A stretch of DNA of 27,625 nt from Streptomyces sp. NRRL B-24484 (GCF_000717715.1 NZ_JOAI01000078.1:1-27625), one strand, 5' to 3'; counted from the stretch's first letter, positions 6,612 through 14,420 are shown. The notes: a model not told the origin generated them from the sequence alone. Numbers and translations are program-made.

Positions 6612-7265
6612 TCAGATGCGGTAGCCGGATCCGGGCACGGTGACGATCACGGCCGGGTCGCCGAGCTTGCGGCGCAGGGTCATCACGGTGACGCGGACGA
6701 CGTTGGTGAAGGGGTCGGTGTGCTCGTCCCAGGCCTTCTCCAGGAGCTGTTCGGCGGAGACGACGGCGCCGCCGGCGCGCATCAGCACCTCCAGGACGGC
6801 GAACTCCTTGGGGGCGAGCTGGACGGGCTTGCCGTCGCGGAGCACTTCGCGGCGGCCCGGGTCGAGGCTGATGCCGGCGCGCTCCAGGACCGGCGGCAGC
6901 GGGACGGTCGCGCGGCGGCCCAGCGCCCGTACCCGGGCGACGAGTTCGCTGAAGGCGAACGGCTTGGGGAGGTAGTCGTCGGCGCCGATCTCCAGGCCCT
7001 CGACGCGGTCGCTGATGTCGCCGGAGGCGGTGAGCATGATGACGCGGGTGGCGAGCCCCTGCTCGACGACCCGGCGGCACACGTCGTCGCCGTGGACGAG
7101 CGGGAGGTCGCGGTCGAGGACGACCACGTCGTAGTCGTTGACCGCGATCCGCTGCAGGGCCGCCTCCCCGTCGTAGACGACGTCGACGGCCATGGCCTCG
7201 CGGCGCAGCCCGGTGGCCACGGCCTCGGCGAGCAGCTGCTCGTCCTCGACGACGAGTACCCGCAC
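6612..7265 (-). CDS. cutR: OmpR-family response regulator CutR
   Basis: 217-residue response regulator. Receiver domain (1-115) with acidic pocket EDE (7-9), phospho-acceptor Asp51 (VVVLDRDLP), Thr79 (MLTASGD) and Lys101 (LPKPF); winged-helix DNA-binding domain (about 125-217) ending in VPGSGYRI. The sequence follows Streptomyces CutR as I remember it almost residue for residue, and length 217 is the same. The GTG at 7265 is preceded by GAAGGGA; the upstream in-frame ATG at 7376 adds a Pro/Ala-rich extension that the family lacks. First gene of the cutR-cutS transcript. A GTAAR direct repeat with an 11-bp period (7393-7408) lies 128-143 bp upstream and could be an autoregulatory CutR site. 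Confidence 0.93.
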   Translation of the reverse strand: MRVLVVEDEQLLAEAVATGLRREAMAVDVVYDGEAALQRIAVNDYDVVVLDRDLPLVHGDDVCRRVVEQGLATRVIMLTASGDISDRVEGLEIGADDYLPKPFAFSELVARVRALGRRATVPLPPVLERAGISLDPGRREVLRDGKPVQLAPKEFAVLEVLMRAGGAVVSAEQLLEKAWDEHTDPFTNVVRVTVMTLRRKLGDPAVIVTVPGSGYRI

Positions 7266-7801
7266 GGTGGTTGTCCCTTCATCCGATCGGCCCCCCGCCG
7301 TGCTGTCCGCCCGTGCGGGCCGTGGAGCGCCGGGCACGGAGCCGCGCACTGCGCACGGCCCCGACGGTGCCTCCATCCTGCCTGGTCCGCGGGTAAAGCA
7401 GCTGTAAGCGGCCGATTCCGAGCCGTTCCCGACCGCGGCGGGCCGCGTCCGGTAGGTTGACCTGCGAGGACGTCCCCCGGCGGTGGGCGGGCGCCGGAGC
7501 GGAACGAGAGCGTTCCCTCCGGTTGGACTGTGACACGGGCAACTTTCCGGCAGCGGGGAGGTTTCCCCGGCGCGCGGTTGGGGAGGACAAGCTCACACGC
7601 GATCGCGCCGTGCGCGGATCGCACCCACCCGCCGTGTGCTCATCCGCACCGGATCGGGGGTCACGTCATCGGGAGCGGCCGACGAGCCGTCTCCGCGCCC
7701 ACCGGGGCCGGCAGCGTCCGGATCGTACGGCGTCCCGTGGCACGTCCACCGAACCGGGGAGCATGCGGGCCCGTGCCCGTCCGACACAGCAAGGGGGCCG
7801 T
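7266..7801. other. Divergent regulatory region of cutR and the 61-residue gene
   Basis: This 536-bp gap has no convincing gene. It holds the putative CutR repeat (7393-7408), a GGAACG-AGAG-CGTTCC palindrome (7501-7516) and a small hairpin GGGGA-GGTT-TCCCC near 7555-7568. It must include promoters for both flanking genes; none has a good -35/-10 pair. Confidence 0.45.
7393..7408. promoter_or_regulatory. Direct repeat, candidate CutR/OmpR-type binding site
   Basis: GTAAA (7393-7397) and GTAAG (7404-7408) are spaced by 11 bp start to start, one helical turn, as usual for OmpR-family dimers bound head to tail. The position upstream of cutR suggests autoregulation. Assignment is inference. Confidence 0.4.
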
Positions 7802-7987
7802 ATGGACGCCTTCACCGCCGGAATCCTGCAGCGCATACAGAACGCCGAGCAGGATCTCCACCGCGCTCTCGAGTCCGGGGACGAGTTCCTGGCCGAGGTC
7901 GAGCAGTCCGAGCTGGAGGACCTGCGTCGGCTGGCCGCCGAGCACGGCATCGACCCGGTGCACGAGATGCACCGGTCGGCTGCCTGA
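7802..7987 (+). CDS. Small acidic helical protein, unknown function
   Basis: A 61-residue protein I cannot assign to a family. It is acidic and looks almost fully helical, with heptad-like spacing (ILQRIQNAEQDLHRALE and EVEQSELEDLRRLAAEHG), so a short coiled coil or helical hairpin is plausible. No cysteine, signal peptide or membrane segment. The ATG at 7802 is preceded by AAGGGGGCC, a good ribosome site, and third codon positions are strongly G/C, both supporting translation. A clean terminator follows (8078-8104). It sits between cutR and suhB, where streptomycetes keep a small conserved hypothetical gene as far as I recall. Confidence 0.75.
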   Translation: MDAFTAGILQRIQNAEQDLHRALESGDEFLAEVEQSELEDLRRLAAEHGIDPVHEMHRSAA

Positions 7988-8077
7988 CCCGGCCGCAGGA
8001 CCGACACCCGCCCCGCCCCCGCGGGGCTCCGCAGTACCGGAACCACAGCGACACCACATCGCAGTTCGAATCAGCGA

Positions 8078-8104
8078 GCCCTGGCACCTCCCGCGTGCCA
8101 GGGC
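8078..8104 (+). terminator. Terminator after the small acidic protein gene
   Basis: GCCCTGGCA (8078-8086) pairs perfectly with TGCCAGGGC (8096-8104) across a 9-base loop, about 90 bases past the stop codon. Confidence 0.75.
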
Positions 8105-8155
8105 CCATTCACTGCCCGGGCGCGCCCGGCCGTACGGCTCCGTCCGACGGCCACG

Positions 8156-8195
8156 AGGGCCCGCCGCCGCCCCTCTCGGGGTGGTGGCGGGCCCT
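8156..8195. terminator. Long bidirectional terminator before suhB end
   Basis: An 18-bp stem (8156-8173 with 8178-8195, two G-U pairs on the plus strand) with a TCTC loop, 27 bases beyond the suhB stop. It can serve the convergent suhB and small-protein genes. Confidence 0.8.
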
Positions 8196-8222
8196 CCGCC
8201 GTGCCCGGGCCGGGGCCGGGGG

Positions 8223-8933
8223 TCAGCCGTGCCAGGCGCCGAGGGCCTCCAGGCGGGCCTGGAGCGGTTCGAAGACGCCGGGGACGGCGGCCACCGCGAG
8301 GTCGCCGTCGGCGGGGGGGGCGGGGGGGGGGGCCGCGGGGGGGGCCCCCCCGCCGGCCCGGCGGATGTCGCGGACCTCGGGCATCAGGGCGAGCAGCACC
8401 TCGGCCTGGTGGGCCCGCTCGGACCGCACGTAGTTGAAGCCGGTGGCGACCAGCGCCTGGCCCGGGGACGGGGCGGGGCGCACCGCGAGGGGGCGGCCGT
8501 CGAGGTCGGCGCCGCCGCCGCGGACGGCCCGGAAGAGCTCGCCGCGGGCGGGCACGGCGACCACGCCGACGACGGCCTCGCCGTCCAGTTCGGCGGCCAC
8601 GCTGACACCCCAGGAGGGCAGTCCGTACAGGTAGTTGACGGTGCCGTCAAGCGGGTCGACGACCCAGCGGACGCCGCTGCGGCCGGGCCGGTCGGTGCCC
8701 TCCTCGCCGAGGTAGCCGTCCTCGGGGCGGCGGGCGGCGATGAGCTCCTGGACGAGCTTCTCGGAGGCGAGGTCCATCTCGGTGACCACGTCGACGGGGC
8801 TGGACTTGGTGGCGGCCACGCCGAGGTCGGCGGGGCGGCCGCGGTGCAGCAGCTCGGCCGCGGCGCGGGCGGCCTCCTCGGCGACGGCGAGCAGTTCGGC
8901 CGTCAGCGGGTCGGTCGGCACGGTGCCGGTCAC
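8223..8933 (-). CDS. suhB: Inositol monophosphatase family protein with defective C-terminal half
   Basis: SuhB/IMPase-family Mg-dependent sugar-phosphate phosphatase, 236 residues against a usual 260-275. The N-terminal half is intact: TKSSPVDVVTEMD, GEEGT (Glu77, Glu78) and the metal motif DPLDGT (93-98). After VRDIRRAG (194) the expected stretch, which includes the second metal motif WDxAAG and about 50 residues, is replaced by a Gly/Ala/Pro run of about 14 residues encoded by a G/C homopolymer patch (8311-8351). The frame then rejoins the normal C-terminus (DLAVAAVPGVFEPLQARLEALG). As written the enzyme should be inactive. Either a real internal replacement or an assembly collapse. The GTG at 8933 has GGGAGGA upstream; an alternative GTG at 8966 overlaps the cpfC stop. 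Second gene of the cpfC-suhB operon (29-bp gap). Confidence 0.8.
   Translation of the reverse strand: MTGTVPTDPLTAELLAVAEEAARAAAELLHRGRPADLGVAATKSSPVDVVTEMDLASEKLVQELIAARRPEDGYLGEEGTDRPGRSGVRWVVDPLDGTVNYLYGLPSWGVSVAAELDGEAVVGVVAVPARGELFRAVRGGGADLDGRPLAVRPAPSPGQALVATGFNYVRSERAHQAEVLLALMPEVRDIRRAGGGAPPAAPPPAPPADGDLAVAAVPGVFEPLQARLEALGAWHG
8311..8351. repeat. G/C homopolymer patch inside suhB
   Basis: Runs of G8, G11, G8 and C7 separated by one or two other bases. Nothing similar occurs elsewhere in the window. It coincides exactly with the missing segment of SuhB, which points to a sequencing or assembly fault, or to a low-complexity replacement. Confidence 0.85.
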
Positions 8934-8962
8934 GCGGGGTCCTCCCGGGTTCGGGGTGCGGG

Positions 8963-10099
8963 TCACTGTTCGGCGGCCGCGGGCCGGGGGGCGCGCGGGT
9001 TGGGGCAGCAGGCCGCGGCGCAGACGTCGTGGCTGGGGCCGAGGGCGCCGAGGGCGCGGCGGTCGACCGCGGCGCCGCGTTCGGCGGCGGCGCGCTCCAG
9101 GACGAGTTCGCGGACGGCGGCGGCGAACCGCGGGTCGGCGCCGACGGTGGCCGCGCGGGCGACCGGCAGGCCGAGTTCGGCGGCCTTCGCGGCGGCCTCG
9201 GTGTCGAGGTCGTACTTGACCTCCATGTGGTCGGAGACGAAGCCGATCGGCACCATCACCGCGGCGGGCGCGCCGGCGGCGTGCAGCTCCTCCAGCCGGT
9301 CGCAGACGTCGGGCTCCAGCCAGGGGATGTGCGGGGCGCCGCTGCGGCTCTGGTAGACCAGCTCCCAGGGGCGGTCTGCGGCGCCGGTGGCAGCGGCGAC
9401 GGCCTCGGCGACCAGCCGGGCGACGTCGAGGTGCTGGGCGACGTAGGCGCCGCCGGGCGTGCCGCGGGCCGGGTCGTCGGGGGCGCCGGAGTCGTCGGCC
9501 ATCGCGTTCGGGATCGAGTGCGTGGTGAAGACGAGGTGCGCCCCGGCGCGGACCTCCTCGGGCAGTTCGGCGAGGGCGGCGAGGGTCGCGTCGATCATCG
9601 GGCCGACGAAGCCGGGGTGGTTGTAGAAGTGCCGCAGCTTGTCGACGCGCAGCGCCGGCAGGCCCTCGCGGGCGAGTCCGGCGAGGGCGTCGGCGAGGTT
9701 CTCGCGGTACTGGCGGCAGCCGGAGTAGCCGGCGTAGGCGCTGGTGGCGAGGGTGAGGACCCGGCGGTGGCCGTCGGCGGCGATCTCCTTCAGGGTGTCG
9801 GCCAGGTACGGCGCCCAGTTGCGGTTGCCCCAGTAGACCGGCAGGTCGAGGCCGTGCTCGGCGAAGTCCTTGCGCAGTGCCGCCAGCAGGTCCCGGTTCT
9901 GCTCGTTGATCGGGCTGACCCCGCCGAACAGGAAGTAGTGCTTGCCGACCTCGGCGAGCCGCTCCTTGGGGATGCCCCGGCCGCGGGTGACGTTCTCCAG
10001 GAACGGCACGACGTCCTCCGGCCCCTCCGGGCCGCCGAAGGAGAGCAGCAGCAGCGCGTCGTAGGGGGCGTGGTCGGTGGCGGTGCGCGAGTCGGACAT
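8963..10099 (-). CDS. cpfC: Coproporphyrin ferrochelatase
   Basis: Inserts Fe2+ into coproporphyrin III (actinobacterial haem pathway; older name hemH). The 378 residues show the family pattern: [20 protein letters not shown] (15-34), active-site His194 in FTTHSIP, the [15 protein letters not shown] block (251-265) and Glu293 in [12 protein letters not shown]. Four cysteines fit the [2Fe-2S] cluster known in actinobacterial ferrochelatases: Cys128 (YSGCRQY) and the C-terminal Cys360, Cys364, Cys365. It is a soluble or membrane-peripheral enzyme. The ATG at 10099 has CAGGAT 7 nt upstream and a weak GGAG, so leaderless initiation is possible. It is followed after 29 bp by suhB and is divergent from the MFS gene across a 138-bp region with a conspicuous inverted repeat. 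Confidence 0.93.
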   Translation of the reverse strand: MSDSRTATDHAPYDALLLLSFGGPEGPEDVVPFLENVTRGRGIPKERLAEVGKHYFLFGGVSPINEQNRDLLAALRKDFAEHGLDLPVYWGNRNWAPYLADTLKEIAADGHRRVLTLATSAYAGYSGCRQYRENLADALAGLAREGLPALRVDKLRHFYNHPGFVGPMIDATLAALAELPEEVRAGAHLVFTTHSIPNAMADDSGAPDDPARGTPGGAYVAQHLDVARLVAEAVAAATGAADRPWELVYQSRSGAPHIPWLEPDVCDRLEELHAAGAPAAVMVPIGFVSDHMEVKYDLDTEAAAKAAELGLPVARAATVGADPRFAAAVRELVLERAAAERGAAVDRRALGALGPSHDVCAAACCPNPRAPRPAAAEQ

Positions 10100-10183
10100 G
10101 GCTCCGATCCTGCCACCCGGCGGGGTCCTGCCGGTGCCGGGCCACCCGTCCGCCGGAAATCTCTTCGCGGGCGGGCGCGGGCT

Positions 10184-10213
10184 GTTCGTAAGCTGTCCAT
10201 ACGAACGACGTTC
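10184..10213. promoter_or_regulatory. Inverted-repeat operator between cpfC and MFS genes
   Basis: GTTCGTA (10184-10190) and TACGAAC (10200-10206) form 7-bp arms around 9 bases. The second arm runs on into GAACG-A-CGTTC (10203-10213), itself an 11-bp palindrome, so three GTTCG/CGAAC-type half-sites lie within 30 bp. It ends 24 bp before the MFS start and 84 bp upstream of cpfC. The regulator is unknown. Confidence 0.6.
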
Positions 10214-10237
10214 CTTACCCACTCCTGCGGAGCACCA

Positions 10238-11485
10238 GTGCTGTCCAGCTACCGCCAGATCTTCGCCGCGCCCGGCAGTCTGGCCTTCTCGTCCAGCGGC
10301 TTCGTGTCGCGCCTGCCGATCTCCATGACCGGCATCGGCATCGTCACGATGCTCGCCCAGCTCCGCGGCTCGTTCGGGATCGCCGGCGCGGTCTCGGCCG
10401 TCCTCGCGGCGGCCGCGGCGGTGCTCGGACCGCAGGTCTCCCGCATGGTCGACCGGTACGGGCAGCGGAGGGTCGCGCTGCCGGCCACCTCGGCGGCCGT
10501 GGCCGCCGCGGCGGGCCTGCTGGCGAGCGCCCGGCTCGGTGCCCCCGACTGGACGCTCTTCCTCTTCGCCGCGGGCATGGGCGTGATGCCGAGCACCGGC
10601 TCGATGGTCCGCGCCCGCTGGGCACACCTGTACAGCGACCGGCCGGACCGGCTGCACACCGCGTACTCCTTCGAGGCGGTGATGGACGAGGTCTGCTTCA
10701 TCGTCGGGCCGATCCTGTCGATCGGGCTCGCCACCTCGCTCTTCCCGGAGGCCGGTGTCGCCCTGGCCGCCGTCTTCCTGCTGGTCGGCGTGGTGTGGTT
10801 CTGCGCGCAGCGCTCCACCGAGCCGCCCGTCCATCCGGCCGCGCACCACCACGGCGGGTCGGCGATCCGCTCGGCGGGGCTGCAGGTGCTGGTGCTGACC
10901 TTCGTCGCGACCGGCGCGATCTTCGGCGCGGTGGAGGTGGTCACCGTCGCCTTCGCGAAGGAGCAGGGGCACACCGCAGCGTCCAGCCTGGTGCTCGCCG
11001 TGTACGCGCTCGGCTCCTGCCTGGCCGGGGTGGTGTTCGGTGCGTTCCGGCCGCGCGGGTCGCTGGCCAAGCGGTTCCTCGGCGGGGTCGGCGCGATGGC
11101 GGTCGGCATGCTGCCGCTGGTGCTGGCCGCGTCGCTGCTGCACGGCACGGCCGGCCTGGCCGGCATCGGCGCCGCGCTGTTCGTCGCGGGCCTGTCCATC
11201 TCCCCGACGATGATCACCGCGATGGCGCTGGTCGAGCGGCTCGTCCCGGCCGCGAAGCTCACCGAGGGGATGACCTGGACGACCACCGGTCTCGCGATCG
11301 GCGTCGCGCTCGGCTCCTCGGCGGCGGGCTGGGTGGTGGACGCCGCGGGCGCGGCCACCGCCTACTGGGTGCCGGTCGCGGCCGCCCTGCTGGCGGCGGT
11401 CGCGGCGCTCGCCGGGCTGCCCCGGCTGCGGGGCGGGCTGCGCTCCCCCGAGCCGGAGCCGGTGGGCACCCCCGCGGGCCGGTGA
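10238..11485 (+). CDS. MFS transporter
   Basis: A 415-residue major facilitator with about 12 hydrophobic helices in two halves. The loop after helix 2 carries [13 protein letters not shown], a form of the MFS loop 2-3 motif GxxxDRxGRR; the halves are joined by a His-rich stretch [10 protein letters not shown]. The C-terminal tail is Pro/Glu-rich. Substrate is unknown; the family pattern resembles drug or sugar efflux proteins, which is only a general statement. The GTG at 10238 has GGAG 5 bases upstream, and the N-terminus [11 protein letters not shown] is typical for actinobacterial relatives. Divergent from cpfC, with an inverted repeat just upstream that probably controls it. It ends 99 bp before the oxidase gene and may not be co-transcribed with it. 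Confidence 0.88.
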   Translation: MLSSYRQIFAAPGSLAFSSSGFVSRLPISMTGIGIVTMLAQLRGSFGIAGAVSAVLAAAAAVLGPQVSRMVDRYGQRRVALPATSAAVAAAAGLLASARLGAPDWTLFLFAAGMGVMPSTGSMVRARWAHLYSDRPDRLHTAYSFEAVMDEVCFIVGPILSIGLATSLFPEAGVALAAVFLLVGVVWFCAQRSTEPPVHPAAHHHGGSAIRSAGLQVLVLTFVATGAIFGAVEVVTVAFAKEQGHTAASSLVLAVYALGSCLAGVVFGAFRPRGSLAKRFLGGVGAMAVGMLPLVLAASLLHGTAGLAGIGAALFVAGLSISPTMITAMALVERLVPAAKLTEGMTWTTTGLAIGVALGSSAAGWVVDAAGAATAYWVPVAAALLAAVAALAGLPRLRGGLRSPEPEPVGTPAGR

Positions 11486-11531
11486 CCTCGGGCCGAACGG
11501 GGTCCTTCGGGGCATGGACCGGCGGCATCCG

Positions 11532-11561
11532 AGTGACTACGCTCACCCTACCCACTGGTAG
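11532..11561. promoter_or_regulatory. BldD-like box and adjacent palindrome upstream of the oxidase gene
   Basis: AGTGA-N6-TCACC (11532-11547) fits the BldD consensus as I know it. It is followed at once by CTACC-CACT-GGTAG (11548-11561). Both lie within 55 bp of the ATG at 11585, where a promoter must be. Motifs this short occur by chance, so support is moderate. Confidence 0.4.
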
Positions 11562-11584
11562 TTCGTGAGCAGGAGGCACTCGGC

Positions 11585-12901
11585 ATGCCCCACGGCACCA
11601 CCACCGGCACCTGGAGCAACTGGGCCGGCAACCAGACCGCCCGGCCCGCCCGGGCGGTCTCGCCCGGCTCCGCCGAGGAGATCGCCGAGACGGTGCGCCG
11701 GGCCGCCGAACAGGGGCAGCGGGTCAAGGCGGTCGGCTCCGGCCACTCCTTCACCGCGATCGCCTCGGCCGGCGACGCCGTGCTGGTGCGCCCGGACGCG
11801 CTGACCGCCGTCCGCTCGCTGGACCGCGAGGCCGGCACCGTCACCGTCGAGTCCGGACTGCCGCTCTCCCGCCTCAACCGGCTGCTCGCCGCGGCGGGCC
11901 TCTCGCTGACCAACATGGGCGACATCGAGGTGCAGACCGTGGCCGGCGCCACCAGCACCGGCACCCACGGCACCGGCCGGGACTCCGGCTCGCTCGCCGC
12001 ACAGATCCGCGCGGTGGAGATCGTCCTCGCCGACGGCAGCATCCGCACCTGCTCCCCGACCGAGGACCCGGAGCTCTTCCAGGGCGCCCGGCTCGGCCTC
12101 GGCGCCCTCGGCGTGGTCAGCGCGCTGACCTTCGCCGTGGAGCCGGCCTTCCTGCTGACCGCGCACGAGAAGCCGATGCGCTTCGACGAGGTGCTGGCCG
12201 GCTTCGACGACCTGGCCTCGGTCAACGAGCACTTCGAGTTCTACTGGTTCCCGCACACCGATCTGTGCACCACCAAGCGGAACAACCGCAGCCCGGGGCC
12301 GGCCGCGCCGCTGCCGGGATTCCGGGCCTGGCTGGACGACGACTTCCTGTCCAACACCGTCTGGGAGGGCGCCTGCCGGATCGGCCGGCGCTTCCCCGCC
12401 GCGATCCCGACCATCGCCCAGGTCGCCGGCCGGGCCTGGTCGGAGCGCACCTACACCGACACCGCGTACAAGGTGTTCACCAGCCCGCGCAAGGTCCGCT
12501 TCATCGAGATGGAGTACGCGGTGCCGCGGGAGGCCGCGACCACCGTGCTGCGCGAGCTCAAGGCACTGGTGGAGCGCTCCGACTGGCGGATCAGCTTCCC
12601 GGTCGAGGTCCGGGTGGCGCCCGCCGACGACCTGTGGCTGTCCACCGCGAGCGGCCGCGACAGCGTCTACATCGCCGTCCACCTGTACCGGGGCACCGCC
12701 GGGAGCGGCTACTTCACCGAGGTGGAGCGGCTCATGACGGCGCACCAGGGGCGCCCGCACTGGGGCAAGCTGCACACCCGCGACGCCGAGTACCTGGCCG
12801 GTGCGTACCCGCACTTCGGCGACTTCACGGCGCTGCGGGACAAGGTCGACCCGGGCCGGGTGTTCGCCAACGACTACCTCCGCCGGGTGCTCGGGGACTG
12901 A
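11585..12901 (+). CDS. FAD-dependent sugar-1,4-lactone/alditol oxidase
   Basis: A 438-residue oxidoreductase of the vanillyl-alcohol oxidase fold. The FAD-binding PCMH domain (about 15-185) has GSGHSFT, in which His54 is the expected covalent FAD attachment site; the C-terminal ALO domain ends in HWGKLHTRDAEYLAGAYPHFGDF and DPGRVFANDYLRRVLG. Relatives are annotated D-arabinono-1,4-lactone oxidase, L-gulonolactone oxidase and alditol oxidase; sequence alone does not fix the substrate. It would use O2 and release H2O2. No signal peptide, so probably cytosolic. The ATG at 11585 has AGGAGG 10 bases upstream. It appears monocistronic and is preceded by a BldD-like box. Confidence 0.9.
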   Translation: MPHGTTTGTWSNWAGNQTARPARAVSPGSAEEIAETVRRAAEQGQRVKAVGSGHSFTAIASAGDAVLVRPDALTAVRSLDREAGTVTVESGLPLSRLNRLLAAAGLSLTNMGDIEVQTVAGATSTGTHGTGRDSGSLAAQIRAVEIVLADGSIRTCSPTEDPELFQGARLGLGALGVVSALTFAVEPAFLLTAHEKPMRFDEVLAGFDDLASVNEHFEFYWFPHTDLCTTKRNNRSPGPAAPLPGFRAWLDDDFLSNTVWEGACRIGRRFPAAIPTIAQVAGRAWSERTYTDTAYKVFTSPRKVRFIEMEYAVPREAATTVLRELKALVERSDWRISFPVEVRVAPADDLWLSTASGRDSVYIAVHLYRGTAGSGYFTEVERLMTAHQGRPHWGKLHTRDAEYLAGAYPHFGDFTALRDKVDPGRVFANDYLRRVLGD

Positions 12902-13382
12902 CGGAGGATCGGAAGCAGTTCCTCGGTCACCTGCCGGAGACTCGAACAATTCTGTCGATCCTGCACGGCGCGGGACACAACGGGCGAAATTCTGCTTCCG
13001 GCCGGTCGATATATGTGAAGATGATCACCGTTCGGCGATCGCGAAGCGCTCAACGGTGTGGCCACTCTTGAGATTCCGGTGAATCGGGGGAGACTTGAGC
13101 GGCGAGCCGCTCCGCTGGGTGCCACGAATGGAGTACTGTTCGTGGGGCCTGAGCCTTCGGCGTCCCTGTTGACTGCCCGTCTGACAGTGGCCGAGGGGCC
13201 CGGGCGCGACGTCGACCGGCGACGTGGCGAACAGGCAACCGTGCCACAGCGGCGTGCCCGGGCATGAGCCCGACACGCCGGGTAACTCTGCAAGGTTGTG
13301 GCCAGTCGCAGGCGGGCAGGCCACACTCAGTACGGGAGCAGCGACGCAGGTGACGTCGGCAGGCACCACCCGGGAGGTAACC
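12902..13382 (+). other. Long structured 5' region of sepH
   Basis: This 481-bp gap has no convincing gene and has an AT-richer core (about 12940-13180). It holds GATTC-CGGT-GAATC (13072-13085), a 7-bp-arm inverted repeat CCACGAA-N10-TTCGTGG (13122-13145) that encloses a possible -10 TACTGT (13134-13139), and a hairpin CGGCGTG/CACGCCG with an inner CGGGC/GCCCG stem (13250-13280). The GATATATG string near 13008-13016 is another candidate -10. A long untranslated leader for sepH is likely. Confidence 0.5.
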
Positions 13383-14420
13383 GTGCCCGAACTGCGCGTC
13401 GTGGCCGTCAGCAACGACGGCACACGGCTGGTGCTCAAGGCTGCCGACAGCACGGAGTACACCCTCCCCATCGACGAGCGGCTGCGTGCCGCGATCCGCG
13501 GCGACCGGCCGCGCCTCGGCCAGATCGAGATCGAGGTCGAGAGCCACCTGCGGCCCCGTGACATCCAGGCGCGGATACGAGCCGGTGCCTCCGCCGAGGA
13601 GGTCGCACAGGCGGCGGGTATCTCCGTCGAGCGGGTCCGCCGCTTCGAGGGCCCGGTGCTGGCCGAGCGCGCCTTCATGGCCGAGCGCGCCCGCAAGACC
13701 GCGATCCGCCGACACGGCGAGTCCACCGGCCCGCAGCTCGGCGAGGCCGTCGCCGAGCGGCTGACCCTGCGCGCCGCCGAGAAGGACACCGAGCGGTGGG
13801 ACTCCTGGCGTCGCGACGACGGCACCTGGGAGGTCATCCTCGGCTACCGCGCGGACGGCGAGCACCGCCGCGCCAGCTGGACGTACGACCCTCCGCGCCG
13901 GCTGGTGCAGCCGAACGACGACGAGGCGCGCGCCCTGATCGGCGAGAACGTCGACCGCGACGAGGACTCGGTCTTCCCGTTCATCCCGCGGATCGCCCGA
14001 CTCCCCCAGGAGCGGCCGGCCCGCGCGATGATCGAGCGGCCCTCCGCCGACCGGATCATGTCCGGCCGGGAGGTCCGCGAGGCCAGGGAGGCGTCCGCGG
14101 AGAACCGCGACTCGCTGACCAGCCTGCTCGACGTGGTGCCCGCCTACCGCGGCGACCTCGCGATCGGCCCCGCGCCGGAGCCGGTCACCGCCGAGGAGCC
14201 GGAGGAGGCCGAGGAGCCGGCCGCGCCCGCGGCCAGCGTCGGCGCCGGTTCGGCCTACGCCGACATCCTCATGCCGCGGGCGGTCGCGCCGCACCGCGAG
14301 CGGCTGGTCGGCACCACCGACCGGCAGGCCGAGGCCGACGGCGTCCGCCCCGGCCGCCGCGCCACCGTGCCCAGCTGGGACGAGATCGTCTTCGGCAGCC
14401 GGCGCAAGAAGCAGGAGTAG
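13383..14420 (+). CDS. sepH: Cell-division regulator SepH
   Basis: SepH (DUF3071) is an actinobacterial protein that binds FtsZ and stimulates its assembly during septation. The N-terminal domain (1-about 165) starts PELRVVAVSNDGTRLVLKAA and contains a predicted helix-turn-helix (about 70-90, ASAEEVAQAAGISVERVRRFEG); a variable Pro/Glu-rich linker (about 250-290) leads to the conserved C-terminal patch VPSWDEIVFGSRRKK (329-343). 345 residues, as expected. The GTG at 13383 follows GGGAGG at 7-8 bases; longer frames upstream lack codon bias. It seems to be a single-gene unit, with a long structured leader and a 36-bp palindromic terminator, suggesting control separate from its neighbours. Confidence 0.93.
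   Translation: MPELRVVAVSNDGTRLVLKAADSTEYTLPIDERLRAAIRGDRPRLGQIEIEVESHLRPRDIQARIRAGASAEEVAQAAGISVERVRRFEGPVLAERAFMAERARKTAIRRHGESTGPQLGEAVAERLTLRAAEKDTERWDSWRRDDGTWEVILGYRADGEHRRASWTYDPPRRLVQPNDDEARALIGENVDRDEDSVFPFIPRIARLPQERPARAMIERPSADRIMSGREVREAREASAENRDSLTSLLDVVPAYRGDLAIGPAPEPVTAEEPEEAEEPAAPAASVGAGSAYADILMPRAVAPHRERLVGTTDRQAEADGVRPGRRATVPSWDEIVFGSRRKKQE

Noticed and set aside
8934..10145. Long minus-strand frame running from suhB back through cpfC
   Set aside because: It is the wrong frame of cpfC; the real suhB start at 8933 has its own ribosome site, and the product upstream is Arg/Pro low-complexity.
13058..13267. 69-codon frame upstream of sepH
   Set aside because: Third positions are not G/C-biased, no Shine-Dalgarno precedes it, and the product resembles no family; treated as leader DNA.
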